Of a DNA stretch of 64,000 bases, positions 9,640 to 20,469 are shown piece after piece. Within the stretch, counting starts at the first letter, position 1. Each line of letters opens with the position of its first letter. The notes under the pieces were generated by a model. That model was not told the origin of the DNA, made no database searches, and was given only the letters and a program-made list of their open reading frames with translations. The stretch lies in assembly GCA_011109175.1 (NCBI GenBank), contig RDEW01000027.1:472811-536810 (forward strand). The letters are read 5' to 3'. The translations under genes were made by a program, and so were the position numbers. This stretch comes from Dicyema japonicum (lineage: Eukaryota; Dicyemida; Rhombozoa; Dicyemidae).

Positions 9640-11790
9640 AGAGACCGATTTCTTGGAAAATATATCATGTCAAGGTTCTAACAGCCTTGAATCTACATCG
9701 AGTCTGTTCACGTTGGTGATATTCGGTCTCTGAGGGACACGAAGCCTGAGCTTTCATACAGTTATTTAGATTTTTTGACGGAAAAACTGATTATATGCCG
9801 GAATTCCGTTAATGTTGAAGAAAGCAAAAACACACGTTGATATTTCGCTTATTTTAAGTCATTTCCGTGATAAGACTGCTTACCAGGATAATTCCGTTTA
9901 TTCACGAGGATAGGAAGTCGCGGAAATTTATGTGGACCGAGACCGTTAAGTGCTCTCAGGTTCTCTTTTTTCAACAACCCAAGGACGAACTCCCTCTTGG
10001 TACTGCTCTACTTGAAATAATAATCGTTCGGGGTCTCTAATCTCTATAGGATCTCATGTTCCTTCCAAACTTCTGTGTTGAGGTCGAAGAGATCATCTCC
10101 AACTCTGTGGAGGACCACGTAAACTCGTTTTTCCAGGTCACCAGCCCCCAGATCACCGCAAACCAGACAACTGTCCAGATTCTGCTGCTCACAGTCATTT
10201 CTGAGTACCTTTATGAACTCGAAGACAGTATATTCAGTGTAATTTCAGTTTCCTCAGATGCCTCTATGTCCTACACGTGGCTAAGGAGATTTGAGTCGGT
10301 CTGCCAGATCGAGTTGCTCCATTTCTTAATATTTTATAGAAAACGAGGTCAGAAAATATTTTTTGCTTTTCTGTCCAAGATCTTTGATTCGGCCTCCTCT
10401 TACGGTCTGCGAGGAAATTATTTTAGAGAATGTGGTGATTTCCGCCCAGCTGGTCAGCTCACTTGTCGACGTCAGGCTATCTGCTGAGAATCAGGTTGAG
10501 CTCAATTTGTTTGCTGAGTTTCTCAGCGATATTGACATACACATGGTCTCGGTTTGTTGATTACCGCAGAATCTATCGACAGTGGTTAAGGGATTTGGCG
10601 ATATTCTTGGGAGGCCGACTTCAAAAAGCATAATTCCGTGGATGTATTCAAAGGATAGGAGGGATCCCACAGCTACGAGCTTCTCTACCTTTTTTGGGCC
10701 ACGTCCTATCTTAACAAAGTCTCCCTTATTTTAATTCTAGAACTTCCTTCACGCCTTTTTGAGTTCTGAGTATTTACTGACGATCACGGGACTATTATTG
10801 GAGATTGTCGAGCAAGGAAACAACCGGAACTTGGACAGAAGTTCATCTGTAAAGGGGATCAATCTCTTAGCCATTCAATTGCTGCTCATCCTTAGTGCTG
10901 AGAGGACTTTTGCTGTTTTTCTCAATAAAGAGAGGTCCCCAAGTACTACCTACATGGACTATCTGATTTCGGTTGAAACCACAGTAATTTTAGACGATTT
11001 ATTCCACCGTTTTCGTTGGTTATGTCCAGCAGTATGAGTTTATCGACTACGCTACCACAATCCTAGCTAATTGTAAGTTATAGTGACCACGTGTTAGTGT
11101 CGGCCTATATGAAGCGTATTTCCAACCATTCTGCGAATGCTTTGATACTTATTATGAAGGTTTTTATTTTTGTGATTCTAGTCTGCTTCCACTCCGTGGT
11201 TCCTTCTACATAGAAAGCATAATCACTTGTCGTTGATGAATATCGTGGAGACTATAAACAATATTGTTGCTTTTCAGGGGGAAGGTTGGCATTTTGGCTT
11301 ATTAGTTAACTCTGTACTACTTCATAGAATAATCAAGGAGAAGGAGGCTTTCTTTGCTCTTCAGCGACTGGATATAATCCAAAAGGACGACTGTGCGGAT
11401 CTGTCGAATGGGGAGTCCTGGAAGACCGATCGAGCATGGGTTTGTTGATATATCTAGTGATAGTTTGAGTCATGGCATAGCAAATTACAGTTGAGCCACC
11501 TAATAGCGGCGATTGAGGTGCTATGTCACCCTATTGACGCTTTTTGTGCCAAAAGGTACTCCTTGGTTTAATCTGCAGACAAAGCACAGACTCCTCAGCC
11601 ATCATCTCTTTCATAGAAGCTGGGACTTTGGTAGGACTACTACCTGTCAACAAATCTTTCTGTGTGAGAAAGTTCGTAATGAGTGAGTTTGACATATCTT
11701 TCCTCAAAACAGAGCTTTGGATATCAATATATACGAGGTATCCACTAATTAATATCAAGCTATAACCGACTACCAATATGGTTTGACACA
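9640..11790 (+). pseudogene. Unrecognised multi-exon coding region, probably broken
   Basis: A run of better-balanced, coding-looking sequence richer in G/C than its flanks. Open segments in changing plus frames include FMWTETVKCSQVLFFQQ (about 9.9 kb), VQILLLTVISEYLYELED (10.15-10.24), LENVVISAQLVSSLVD (10.42-10.47), LSSEYLLTITGLLLEIVEQ (10.76-10.82), EKEAFFALQRLDIIQKDDC (11.34-11.40) and SFIEAGTLVGLLPVNKSF (11.60-11.66). These are rich in amphipathic helix-like stretches, as in helical-repeat proteins. I could not find splice sites that keep a single frame throughout, so it may be a pseudogene or carry assembly errors. I do not recognise the family. Confidence 0.35.
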
Positions 11791-11999
11791 AAACTATTAC
11801 TATTTTACGTGGAAAAAGTATAGTAATATTGTCACAAATTTAATTACTCCATCGAGTTTTCTTTACTTTCTTACTATCCATGGCACTCCTGGTCTTCTCC
11901 TCAGTAGGCTGACTAGTTGCCCAGACGAATCGAGATTTATATTTAGCCTGATATAAGTAAATACGGGCACCTCTATTTTCAACCTGAAGGAATGACAAG

Positions 12000-12690
12000 A
12001 ATTATTATTATCAGCACTGCCGAGAACACATAAAAAAACAAAAGTCAATTAAGGTTCCCTTGTGCCGCGCCGGCCACCCTTTGCACCAATCGCATCCAAA
12101 GGCCTCTCCGTTTCGCAAGATCTCTTAGTTCATCGAGGTCATCTATTGTTTTCAACTCCCTGCCTATGGCTTTTAGGTCCTCATTTAGCGTGATAGGTAA
12201 GGTTGTTCTAGGCCTTCCTCGGAATGATTTTGTTTTTTCCATGAAATATTCATCTATTACGTGATTTGCCGGGACATCCAGGTCCATCCTCAGAATGTGA
12301 CCGAACAGTCTCCATCTCGATCTTCTGATTTCCATGGATAATGGTTCTGTTCAACTTATATAATTGTTCGTTTTGATCTTCATTTTGTAGTGAATATTAA
12401 GTGCCTTCCGAAGCATACTGCGGTCGAAACTGTCAATAGACTCCATTCCCCGTTTAGACAAACCCCATGTCCCACAGTATATATTAGGATGGGCACAACA
12501 AAGTATTTGTATATCATAAGCTTTATTTTTCCACAAAGTCTTCTTCCCGAACTCCATATTTTAGATAGGCTTCTGAAAGCACCAGATGCAAGGATTTTCC
12601 GTCGAGCTACATCTTCCTCGTCCCCCAAGAGCGATCCGACCTTCTTAATGACAAGAATTATTGAAGAAAATGTAAATTATCGTTGATTGA
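12000..12690 (-). pseudogene. LINE family C C-terminal region and 3' end
   Basis: On the minus strand: LLGDEEDVARRKILASGAF (about 12.62 kb), then PNIYCGTWGLSKRG in a shifted frame, SMLRKALNIHY, RRSRWRLFGHILRMD (12.33), SFRGRPRTTLPITLNEDLK (12.2) and the end AAQGNLN* at 12045. This order (GDxEDxxRRK, GTWGL, RRWxLFGHILR, FRGRPRTTLP) is the C-terminal region of an APE-type LINE. It is 5'-truncated with frameshifts in the middle. Confidence 0.75.
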
Positions 12691-13337
12691 TTCGAATAAG
12701 TCTATTGGAGGATAACAATTAGTGGTATTTACTCTAATAGATTGAAGAACTAGTCATGAATTATTACAGATTTTATGGTTAATAATGAAAACCCAATCTT
12801 TGTGGGAGAGTGTAATCCCACATGGATGTGTGAAAAATAATTAGGACAAATGTATGCTTATTGGAAATTATAGAATCCGAAAAATTAGAAGTTTTTAAAT
12901 CTAAAAAACTTACTCTTTTTCAACAACAAAGTGCTGATAGATTTGGTGTTTTCGTTATGCAAGAAAACCCTAGTTGTTTTGTTAGGAATCAATTATCGAA
13001 GAAAAATGGGGGTTCCGCAATGGTCTACTTTTATTTAATTGTGATGTGTGAAATTCCAAGATCTAGGGGATGTGCTATTAAATTGGCAAATACCATCCAA
13101 TTATGAGGCGTGCACAAGATCCATTGGAAGTTATATTTATTATTTATAGATTAAACTTAGACTTAGCAAATTCCCATAGAGAAAGTGTCCATGCACGTTG
13201 ATTCCAAAGCGAGACACCTCTTAATTATCTCACTTGGATAACGATCACTAAATTCACTGAAAATAGTTTTATTCCTGAAAAAAATCCAAAAAAATTTCAT
13301 AATTTTAATTTCACGATAAATTACAAATTTATTAAAA

Positions 13338-15420
13338 TTAGCTATTAATTCGTCCAATTAACCAATAAGTGAACATTTTGCCTTTACCCTGAGACTAAAT
13401 AAAATAGTAACTTTGACATCAATATATCCACGTGGTTCGACGATAAATTCAGGATGTTTGTCAATCAATATTTTACTATTTGCTCAATTGTTTTCATTTC
13501 TATCAGAATTACAAATACTCACCTTCACTATTTGACTCCATCCGTGAAGCCGTGTTGACTGTGTCTCCAAAAAGGCAATATTTTGGACGTTTTTTCCCCA
13601 CAATTCCAGCACAAACAGGACCTTGACTAACCAAGGAATCAGAACCCGAATGAATCCCAATTCTGATTTTGACTGAATCTTTCAAAGAGGTAATTTCTAT
13701 TTGTGAAACGGCTTTTATTATTTCCAGAGACATCCCCGCGATCTCTTTCACATGGGTATCGTTTTCTTCCGGCAGTCCTGATACCACCATATATGCGTCC
13801 CAACAGTTTCCATCTTTTAGTCAAAACGACATAATACTTTGTAAACGTTAAAGTTATTGCCAATTTCATCCATTATTGAATACAAACTATTCAACAAACA
13901 CAAGACGTCTATAGGCTCAATTTTTGAGCTTATTTCTGTAAATCCGACAATATCACTGAAAAAGATCGTCACTGACTCAAAACGTATGGCATTGTAAGTC
14001 TCTCCATTTCTCAGATTTTCTGCAACCGACCTATTCTATCAACTAAAGAAATAACCTTGGAAGCATTTCATATAGTAAATCCTCAGATCTTCTCAAAAGC
14101 TCATCTGATCGGATCATTTCAAAATTTAGTTTACGAGTTCTTTCTTCCACAAGCTCTTTCAAGTTGGACGTATGGCACTCCAACTGGACCAATAGATGGT
14201 CCACCACACAGTGTGAGTCAATGTCTCCCCAATAATGCCTAAATTAAATATATACGCTACTGAAATTTATGCTTCATTTTTTTGGCTGAGGGTCTTTTGG
14301 AAGGAAAGACGTTGAAACATTTTAAAATTTCTTTTTGAAGGCAAGCTATGCAATTGTCTATTGGAATTGCGAATATTTGAAGGATTTCTTCGTTTCTAAC
14401 AAAACTGCTTATTATTTCTGTAAATTTGACTTAAACTTACTACCTGTTGCCTTTAGCCCACGATTTATGTAATCAAATGGGAGAGTTTTATTCAGAATTT
14501 CAACAATAATAACCGCAAAGGAAAACATATCGGCCATTTGAAACTTTCTCACTTTCTTTTTAGCCAATTTCTCACATTTCATTATTTCTGGGGCTGTCCA
14601 TAACAGTTCTAAAAAAGCTTACTACATATACTTTTTGCCAATTTTTCGTCCTCTGGAGAATCTCTTTGATTCTTTTTGGTAATATTCAGTTTTTTTAACA
14701 ACAACCGAAGTTGTACCAAACCCAGCAAGTTTCACTGTATATGTAGACGAGATCATGCAGTTTGTGCTTTTTAGAATTCCATGAAAACCAATCGGGGATT
14801 TGTGCAGTAAATTAATCCCTGTGAGTTTAAGGGATTAATTACATGATAATATCCTGGACAAATGACTTTTGGAACACAATATCTATTTCGAAATCCTTGT
14901 TGTGGATCAAGTCATAGATAGATCCCTTCGAAGCATACTCAAATAAAAAGATAGGATTCAAGGCTGTGAAGGATACTCCCATGAATTTTATAATATTTTC
15001 ATGCTTGAATTTAAATAACTATCAGTTTAGACTTGAAAACTGTATTTAGTTGCTTGAAGGTCTTTTTACATTTTTTGTAGGAAAGACTTATTTCTTTTTT
15101 GAAAAACTTCCTTTCCTATCGCTAAACATCCGTGCTTACTTCAGACGTCACAAAGTTTTTCCGAGAATCAGAGATTCTTGCGTAGGATGGACGTCTCTTT
15201 TCTAGAAATAAATTGAAATTCGACTGTGGTGATTGCTTCCAATGTTTTTCCATCATTTAATATCCATGATTTTCGGCCAATACTCTTGCAAACTTGAATA
15301 AATAAAACTACTTTCTTTTTTCAAATCGTTTTAAAAACGACATCAACTTTGATGGTTTGCTGCATTTTTGTATTTCAGTGGAATCACTATTTTGTAAGAT
15401 AAAACATTACATATCTAAGT
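13338..15420 (-). CDS. Receptor-type (membrane) guanylyl cyclase, 3' part, with frame breaks
   Basis: Minus strand, in order: a kinase-homology domain ([12 protein letters not shown] near 15.0 kb; [42 protein letters not shown]), a dimerisation coiled coil ([16 protein letters not shown]), and the cyclase domain ([80 protein letters not shown]), ending in TAA at 13338. It makes cGMP from GTP. The metal Asp (FSDIVGF), the guanine-selecting Glu (METVG) and Cys (VCAG) are present. Introns: 14031-14055 (25 nt), 13814-13837 (24), 13622-13645 (24), 13483-13522 (40), 13389-13411 (23), plus a 22-nt one near 15.04 kb. Two frame breaks sit in G runs (VG/DAYM at about 13800, and before GINLLH at about 14.82 kb): either a young pseudogene or homopolymer errors. 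The ligand-binding region and start were not found. Confidence 0.8.
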
Positions 15421-15429
15421 TGGTGTATT

Positions 15430-16140
15430 TTTTCCCAGAAGCATATCTGAGGTGTAAATTATACGATATTAACTTTCTATTGCGTATTATGGGATATAAA
15501 CAAAAATAATATCATTAATTCTCACATTAGTGCGGAAAGATTAATGATTTTCTCCAAAATTATTTTGTTACTTTACAATGGTTAATTGGTCGCATAGTCA
15601 AGGTGATTAAGAAGTTCTGGTATGCTCAATGTCTTCGTCCTAGAAAGGTAGATATAATAACGTCCCCCTTTTTAATGGAGCCGAGGACATTGAAAACTCG
15701 AAGTTTAGAAATAAAGAAGCAGTCAAGTGTATATGGGTACGAATTCCACTTGGCCTAAATTGGGGAAATTTGGATATGTCTGTCGTGAGAGGGACAAGTG
15801 TGAGATTCATCAAACTAACGTAGTATTTATTATATTTGGTTGAAATTTCACAGGCTTGATTTTTGTCGCGGTTAGTTTTGGAGTCAAGGATTAATCTCAC
15901 AAAGAGGAAGTTATCTCCTCGTAACCTTCCCCAAATTAATAAAAGAATAAACTAAGTTTGAGGATTCATTAATCATAATAGGCTTAACGTCAACTCTTTA
16001 CATACTCTGGAAAATGTAGCACGTGCTTACAAAAATTTAAAGTTGACCCAATGTGAATATTGACCACGTGCCTCGTTTCTCGATAGGCTGACAATCTAGA
16101 AATTAGAAGATACAAACAAAATTTCATCTCTGAAGCTCTT
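15430..16140. other. No gene recognised
   Basis: An 86-codon open frame on the minus strand (15900-15640) lies upstream of the cyclase. It shows no signature I recognise and might be 5' sequence of that gene. Otherwise nothing clear. Confidence 0.3.
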
Positions 16141-16149
16141 TTTATTATT

Positions 16150-16305
16150 ATTATTACGCTCCTTACATTAAATGCTAGAAGAATATCAAAGGCCTTCTCT
16201 AGGAAGATACTTTGGGATGACCAGGAGGGATATGATGTTTTTAATGCCTGTCTACAAGAGACGGAGATTGCAAACAGTCTCGACAAGAACCACTAAAATT
16301 ATTGA
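16150..16305 (+). pseudogene. LINE endonuclease (EEP) N-terminal fragment
   Basis: Translation gives NARRISKAFSRKIL, then YDVFNACLQETEI. It resembles NCRGLKQPYKK and YDFSVCCLQETK of the LINE C copy at 48.0 kb, including the QET metal-binding motif. Preceded by a TTATTATTATTA run, as at LINE C 3' ends. Confidence 0.5.
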
Positions 16306-16519
16306 TTATTATGTCTACAAGTGATTCAAAGCATTATGAGATCGGATTTGTCAAGATTGGCTATTGGTCAAAGATCCTACTGAACTGGGACCCAATTTAG
16401 CTTGTGAGTGAAATGATTGGTGTCATCTGAATACGTCCAAACGACCAATCTCCCTCTAAAAGTTATAAATGTTTAGGCACCACACTGGAAAAGTGGCGAA
16501 AGATCCTAGCGAAGAGATC

Positions 16520-17230
16520 CTTAGCTAACGGAATCTGGGAGATTGATATCCAAAATTGTGTCTTTTTCTGCAATGCTGAGCATAATAATTGTGGTTCTTG
16601 TGAAAGTGCTTATTATTAAAGCAAAACACATAAAACCATTCCATCTTCCACGGTCGTGCGAAACCTCTCTCAAGTCGTCCAGATATTCTTCAAATCTCTT
16701 TTGACGCACTTGAGATCACCAACAATCAAGTATCTAAAAAAGTGCGACTTGTGGGCTTTCACAGAAACGTGTTTCAGTCTCAACGAAGTATTCCTACGAC
16801 GCAATATTAGCGGCTGTATCCATTTCTATTCTTAGCGGGTGTATCCATTATATGTCCGGAGACCCTCCATCTCAAATCAGTGATCTCGAGAATTATAGGA
16901 GCTATGGAGCAAACGCTATATAAAGCTTTCTTGTCATTTTCTTTAGCCAATTAAGCTTGAGCAATGTCCTGAGCTGTCTTCGATGAAATGAGTATATCTC
17001 GAGTTCTTCAACCTTAGACATCGTCCTCGTTGACAAATTTTACAATAAAAGCGTTATATGACTGAAGCATAATAATGTTCAATTGCCTTTTGTCAAGCAT
17101 GTTCTTTTTAACTTTGTTTAGCGCATCTGTAGCAAGTGTCTTTCTTCGAACAATTTCCTCACTGTCTCCAAATAAGAACCCAAACTTATTGGTCTCCCTC
17201 GATGGCTCATCCGATCTTTTTCCATCCATC
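16520..17230 (-). pseudogene. LINE family C C-terminal fragment
   Basis: Minus strand: FLFGDSEEIVRRKTLATDA (17.17 kb), LRWRVSGHIMDTPAK (16.86), EYLDDLREVSHDRGRW (16.68). This is the same order as at 12.0-12.7 kb. Frames shift between blocks; dead copy. Confidence 0.65.
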
Positions 17231-17469
17231 TGATAACCACTACTTCCGCTTTTGAAACATTGTCAGGTACCATGTCTTATCGATGTGCTGTCTTCAGAGA
17301 CGAAAGTCAAAGGCCTCGATGAGTGTCACGGAGATTACATATTAATTTTGCTCACTGTGCGCGGTGCCCAAGGACTTGATTAAAGGATTATAGCTTTCTG
17401 GAGGATCAGGGATAGAATAAGCATTATTCAATTACGCGTTGGGCCTTAATGAATCTGGAAGATTAACGT

Positions 17470-17712
17470 CCATCGTCAATGTATAAGCATCCCATTGCGG
17501 TCATGTCTTGAAGGATTCAAAAGAGCTGGATGCTATCTACCGTAGAATACTTGGAGTCCTCTACGATTCTTTTTATTGCGGGTGATCTGAATGCTAAAGT
17601 TAGATTACAAGGGGATGGAACGTTTCACTTGAGTACATGGAAGGGAGAAGGGGAGCAATTGCCATCATACGGCAACTGGAGGGAAAGCCACGTGCTCGAT
17701 TAAGAACAGAAT
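17470..17712 (+). pseudogene. LINE endonuclease (EEP) internal fragment
   Basis: Plus-strand pieces SKELDAIYRRILGVLY, then IAGDLNAKVRLQGDG and SYGNWRESHVLD. GDLNAKV is the conserved Asp/Asn catalytic motif of APE-type LINE endonucleases. It is frameshifted and truncated on both sides, and lies next to the 3' end of the Kv channel gene. Confidence 0.6.
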
Positions 17713-17765
17713 TAAATTAACGAGAGGAGGTTTGATTGGAATTAAATTCCCATTTAATAATTTAT

Positions 17766-19001
17766 TTAGGTAATAGAATAATTAGTATTTATCAAAGATT
17801 TTTTCAATTTCATCGGCGTAAAAACTGCTTCTGTTGATTCGTTTGATATTTCCTTCGTCAAGATTTGAATTATTGATGATTCCTGTTTGTAAAAATATTT
17901 GAAATTGGCGGAAATTACGGGGATGGCGAATGAAATTATGAGTATACCTGAAAGGACGCACACTGTTCCTACCATCTTGCCGTACAGTCCCGTTGGTTTC
18001 ATATCTCCATATCCAATGGTTGTCATGGTAACCACTGCCCACCAAAAGACTGACGGAATGCTATCGAACCCAGGATTATCCTCTTCCAACTCGGCGAAAT
18101 ATTTAAACGAAGAAAATAAAATCATTCCGATCACAAAATATAAGAACACGTAAGATAATTCCTTGATAGACGCATGGAATGTGCGTTTTAACAATTTGAA
18201 AATTTTAAAATATTTTGCCAGTTTGAAAATTCTGGTAATTTGAATTATCATTAAAAGTCGGACAATCACGGCGAATGCTTGATAAGACAAATATCCTCGG
18301 TTATGTAGCATCTGGATTAAAATCTGCAAATAAAAAGGAACCATAGCCAAAACGTCAATAAAAAAAGCAAAACTAGTCAATATTGGGGCAAACTTCGGGC
18401 AGCATATAAGCCGGACAAATACTTCCAAGGCGAAAAACCCAGAACAGAATGCCTCAATTATGAAGATAAAGTCGATTATTTTGATGTTTTCTTTGGATTG
18501 AGCATATTTTGGAATAGATCGCAGGCACAAGTTAACGAAAGACAGCACGGTGATCAAAATAGAGACAAGTTTGATGAAATATCCGGTCAACGAAAAATCA
18601 GGGTATTCGATTGTAATCCAAACTGTCTTCAAAAATTTGTTTTTTGGAAAAATTGGTATTTTGGCTGGTTTATAAGGACCGATTCCTTCATTCAAATACA
18701 ATTTGGCAATATCCGCCTCATTTATTTCAAAAAAGATCACTTCTCGGGAGCAAATATCGAATGAGACGTCTTCTGGTTTTTTCAAATATCCGTTATTTTG
18801 ATAATAATCGGCGATTGCATCAAAACTGTCACGGTGACGATCAAAAAAGTATTCATTTTTCTTTTTGTCAAAGTATTTTTCCGATTTAGCCAAATTTCCA
18901 AGCAAACTAGTCGGAAATTTGTCGATAGATTTTTTGAGAATTTCAAATCTCCGTCCACTTACGTTAACTGTTATTCTTTCGTGCATTTCCACCAATTGCA
19001 C
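17766..19001 (-). CDS. Shaker-type voltage-gated K+ channel subunit with altered S4
   Basis: 411 aa, single exon. T1/BTB tetramerisation domain at about 8-105 (RITVNVSGRRFEIL, FFDRHRDSFDAI); S1 141-161; S2 176-196 with the acidic and Phe gating-pocket residues (FFALEVFVR); S3 206-229 (FFIDVLAMVPF); S4 244-266; S5 281-303 (ASIKELSYVFLYF, as in the Kv S4-S5 linker); pore with TMTTIGYGDMKP at 325-336; S6 343-369. The TIGYGD filter means K+ selectivity. Aligned with Shaker, S4 reads R248, M251, Q254, R257, K260, K263: the second and third arginines are gone. The S6 PVP hinge is A-I-P (359-361). Tetramer in the plasma membrane; the changes may shift or weaken voltage dependence. The frame is fully open with no sign of decay. 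Length is shorter than most Kv1-4 subunits because the C-terminal tail is short. Confidence 0.92.
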   Translation of the reverse strand: MQLVEMHERITVNVSGRRFEILKKSIDKFPTSLLGNLAKSEKYFDKKKNEYFFDRHRDSFDAIADYYQNNGYLKKPEDVSFDICSREVIFFEINEADIAKLYLNEGIGPYKPAKIPIFPKNKFLKTVWITIEYPDFSLTGYFIKLVSILITVLSFVNLCLRSIPKYAQSKENIKIIDFIFIIEAFCSGFFALEVFVRLICCPKFAPILTSFAFFIDVLAMVPFYLQILIQMLHNRGYLSYQAFAVIVRLLMIIQITRIFKLAKYFKIFKLLKRTFHASIKELSYVFLYFVIGMILFSSFKYFAELEEDNPGFDSIPSVFWWAVVTMTTIGYGDMKPTGLYGKMVGTVCVLSGILIISFAIPVISANFKYFYKQESSIIQILTKEISNESTEAVFTPMKLKKSLINTNYSIT

Positions 19002-19169
19002 GTGTCAAGTCAAACTTATTGCTATTTATGAATTTTGATATTAAATCGATGGATTTTAGTAATCTTTTAGTATTTGATAAATGCTGTTTTCCATTAATGA
19101 AATCGATTTTACTGATTTACTGAATATAATCCATTTCTTGTTTAATCCTGTTTATATTTTTATTAAGGG

Positions 19170-19560
19170 GTACATTTAGCTAAAATAGCGGTGGTTCAGT
19201 GTCATGAATGCTGACCAAAGTTCTGATGTCCCTGGGTTCGAATCTCGCTGCTATACGTTCAGGCTGAAGGTTCCACAAATCTATGATGCTTTAAGTATGG
19301 TGAGTGACGCTGCTTCGACCTGGGAAAACCTAAAAATCAAAAAATATTCTTGCCTTTGGGACCGGTACCGATTTACTCTTGTTGCGGTCGAGTTGGTCCA
19401 ATGACGGCTAAGTTCTTGCGCGAACTTGGAGGAATGCTTGCCAGAAAAAAAGGGATCAGCGAGAAGGGTTCTGGATGAGACAAAAGATTGGACTGGCCAT
19501 ACTCCGAGAGAACTCGTTCGCGATCCATGCAGCAGACTTCCTCAGTTAACATTTGTTTTT
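19170..19560 (+). repeat. Chimeric retroposon: SINE B head fused to RLE-element 3' end
   Basis: 19189-19310 is a SINE B head with a tRNA-like promoter: A-box-like GTGGTTCAGTGTC and a perfect B-box GGTTCGAATCTC at about 19234. At about 19310 it passes into the RLE-element 3' end (AACCTAAAAATCAAAAAATA, then the codons of GPMTAKFL and RQKIGLAILREN), matching 25.71-25.96 kb. The junction has a short GCTGC-type microhomology. Confidence 0.7.
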
Positions 19561-19654
19561 TTGTTAAATAATTGTCTTTAAAATAAAAAATAAAATCAGA
19601 TGTTGAATGAACGTTTTATATCAAGAAAAAATGTCTTCCAAAATGTAGATTTAC

Positions 19655-19945
19655 TTATTTATTTATTTATTAACCCGGATACACCGAGAAAGAAGTAAAA
19701 CTAAACAACTAATTAAGTGTATCCAGTTTCCACTTCTACAGAAACAGAGTGGAATCAGCATAAAGGGCAAGACGTCCATTACATGCAGTTGTGGAAACCC
19801 CTCCAGTGGAGTGGGGTAGATCCATTTCGGAGTATAAAAAAGGTTTGACAAGACACGAGAAATGTGATATACCGTAGTCATCAAGTGAACATGAAGGTAA
19901 AAGTGATGAGTTTGCCTGCCCGGTCTTGTATAGGTAGGCATTGAG
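19655..19945 (-). repeat. SINE family A copy
   Basis: Reverse-oriented. CCGGATACACCGAGAAAGAA next to TATTTATTTATTTATTAA is the tail; CCCCTCCAGTGGAGTGGGG and TTACATGCAGTTGTGG match the other copies in order. It lies directly after the SINE/RLE chimera. Confidence 0.65.
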
Positions 19946-19959
19946 CAAAATGACTTAAA

Positions 19960-20465
19960 TGATTTTTCACATTCGAAATCTCTGGAACTGTTTTGTTTGG
20001 TATCAGAACAACTTAAATTGATTTGAATCTTAAAACTATTAATGGTAACAAAGCTCGTATAGAATAGCGTCCGGGTAAAGGATCACGGCTTCGGAAAACT
20101 TGCCTACAGACGAGTTGTCCCCAAATTCGCATATAAAATAGACAACTCACTATATTTTAATTTTATTTATACTCATTTTTATTAAATATTTTGTCACCGT
20201 TGAATAGTTTAATTTTTAGTTAAAATCGTTAATATTTTAAAAACATATAATAGCAAAAAACCAGTCAATATGAATAGAGTGTAATTTTAATGATATTTTA
20301 TTAATCTTAATTAACAAAAATTTTATTAATATTTAAAAATAAAAAAAATTATTTTATTTCTGCACATGAGCTACAACGGAACTAAAGTATCTTGGACTTC
20401 TTGCTTTAGATTTAATTGCTTACATATTCATAATATCAACAAATATGAACACTATTCCGGATGTC
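19960..20465. other. AT-rich stretch without recognised gene
   Basis: Low-complexity A/T sequence with short open frames only. I see no gene or known repeat. Confidence 0.4.
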
Positions 20466-20469
20466 TGAA

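Noticed and set aside
13669-13851. Plus-strand frame over the cyclase domain
   Set aside because: The minus strand encodes conserved cyclase motifs over the same bases.
16338-16500. Further LINE RT sequence after the endonuclease fragment
   Set aside because: No RT block could be recognised in any frame; too decayed to support.
17899-18889. Several plus-strand frames of 80-90 codons
   Set aside because: All are antisense shadows of the intact Kv channel gene.
19189-19260. Possible tRNA gene (A and B boxes)
   Set aside because: The B-box is perfect, but no acceptor stem closes and the sequence continues into SINE B body; similar heads recur at 45.35, 52.70 and 60.54 kb. They are SINE promoters, not tRNA genes.
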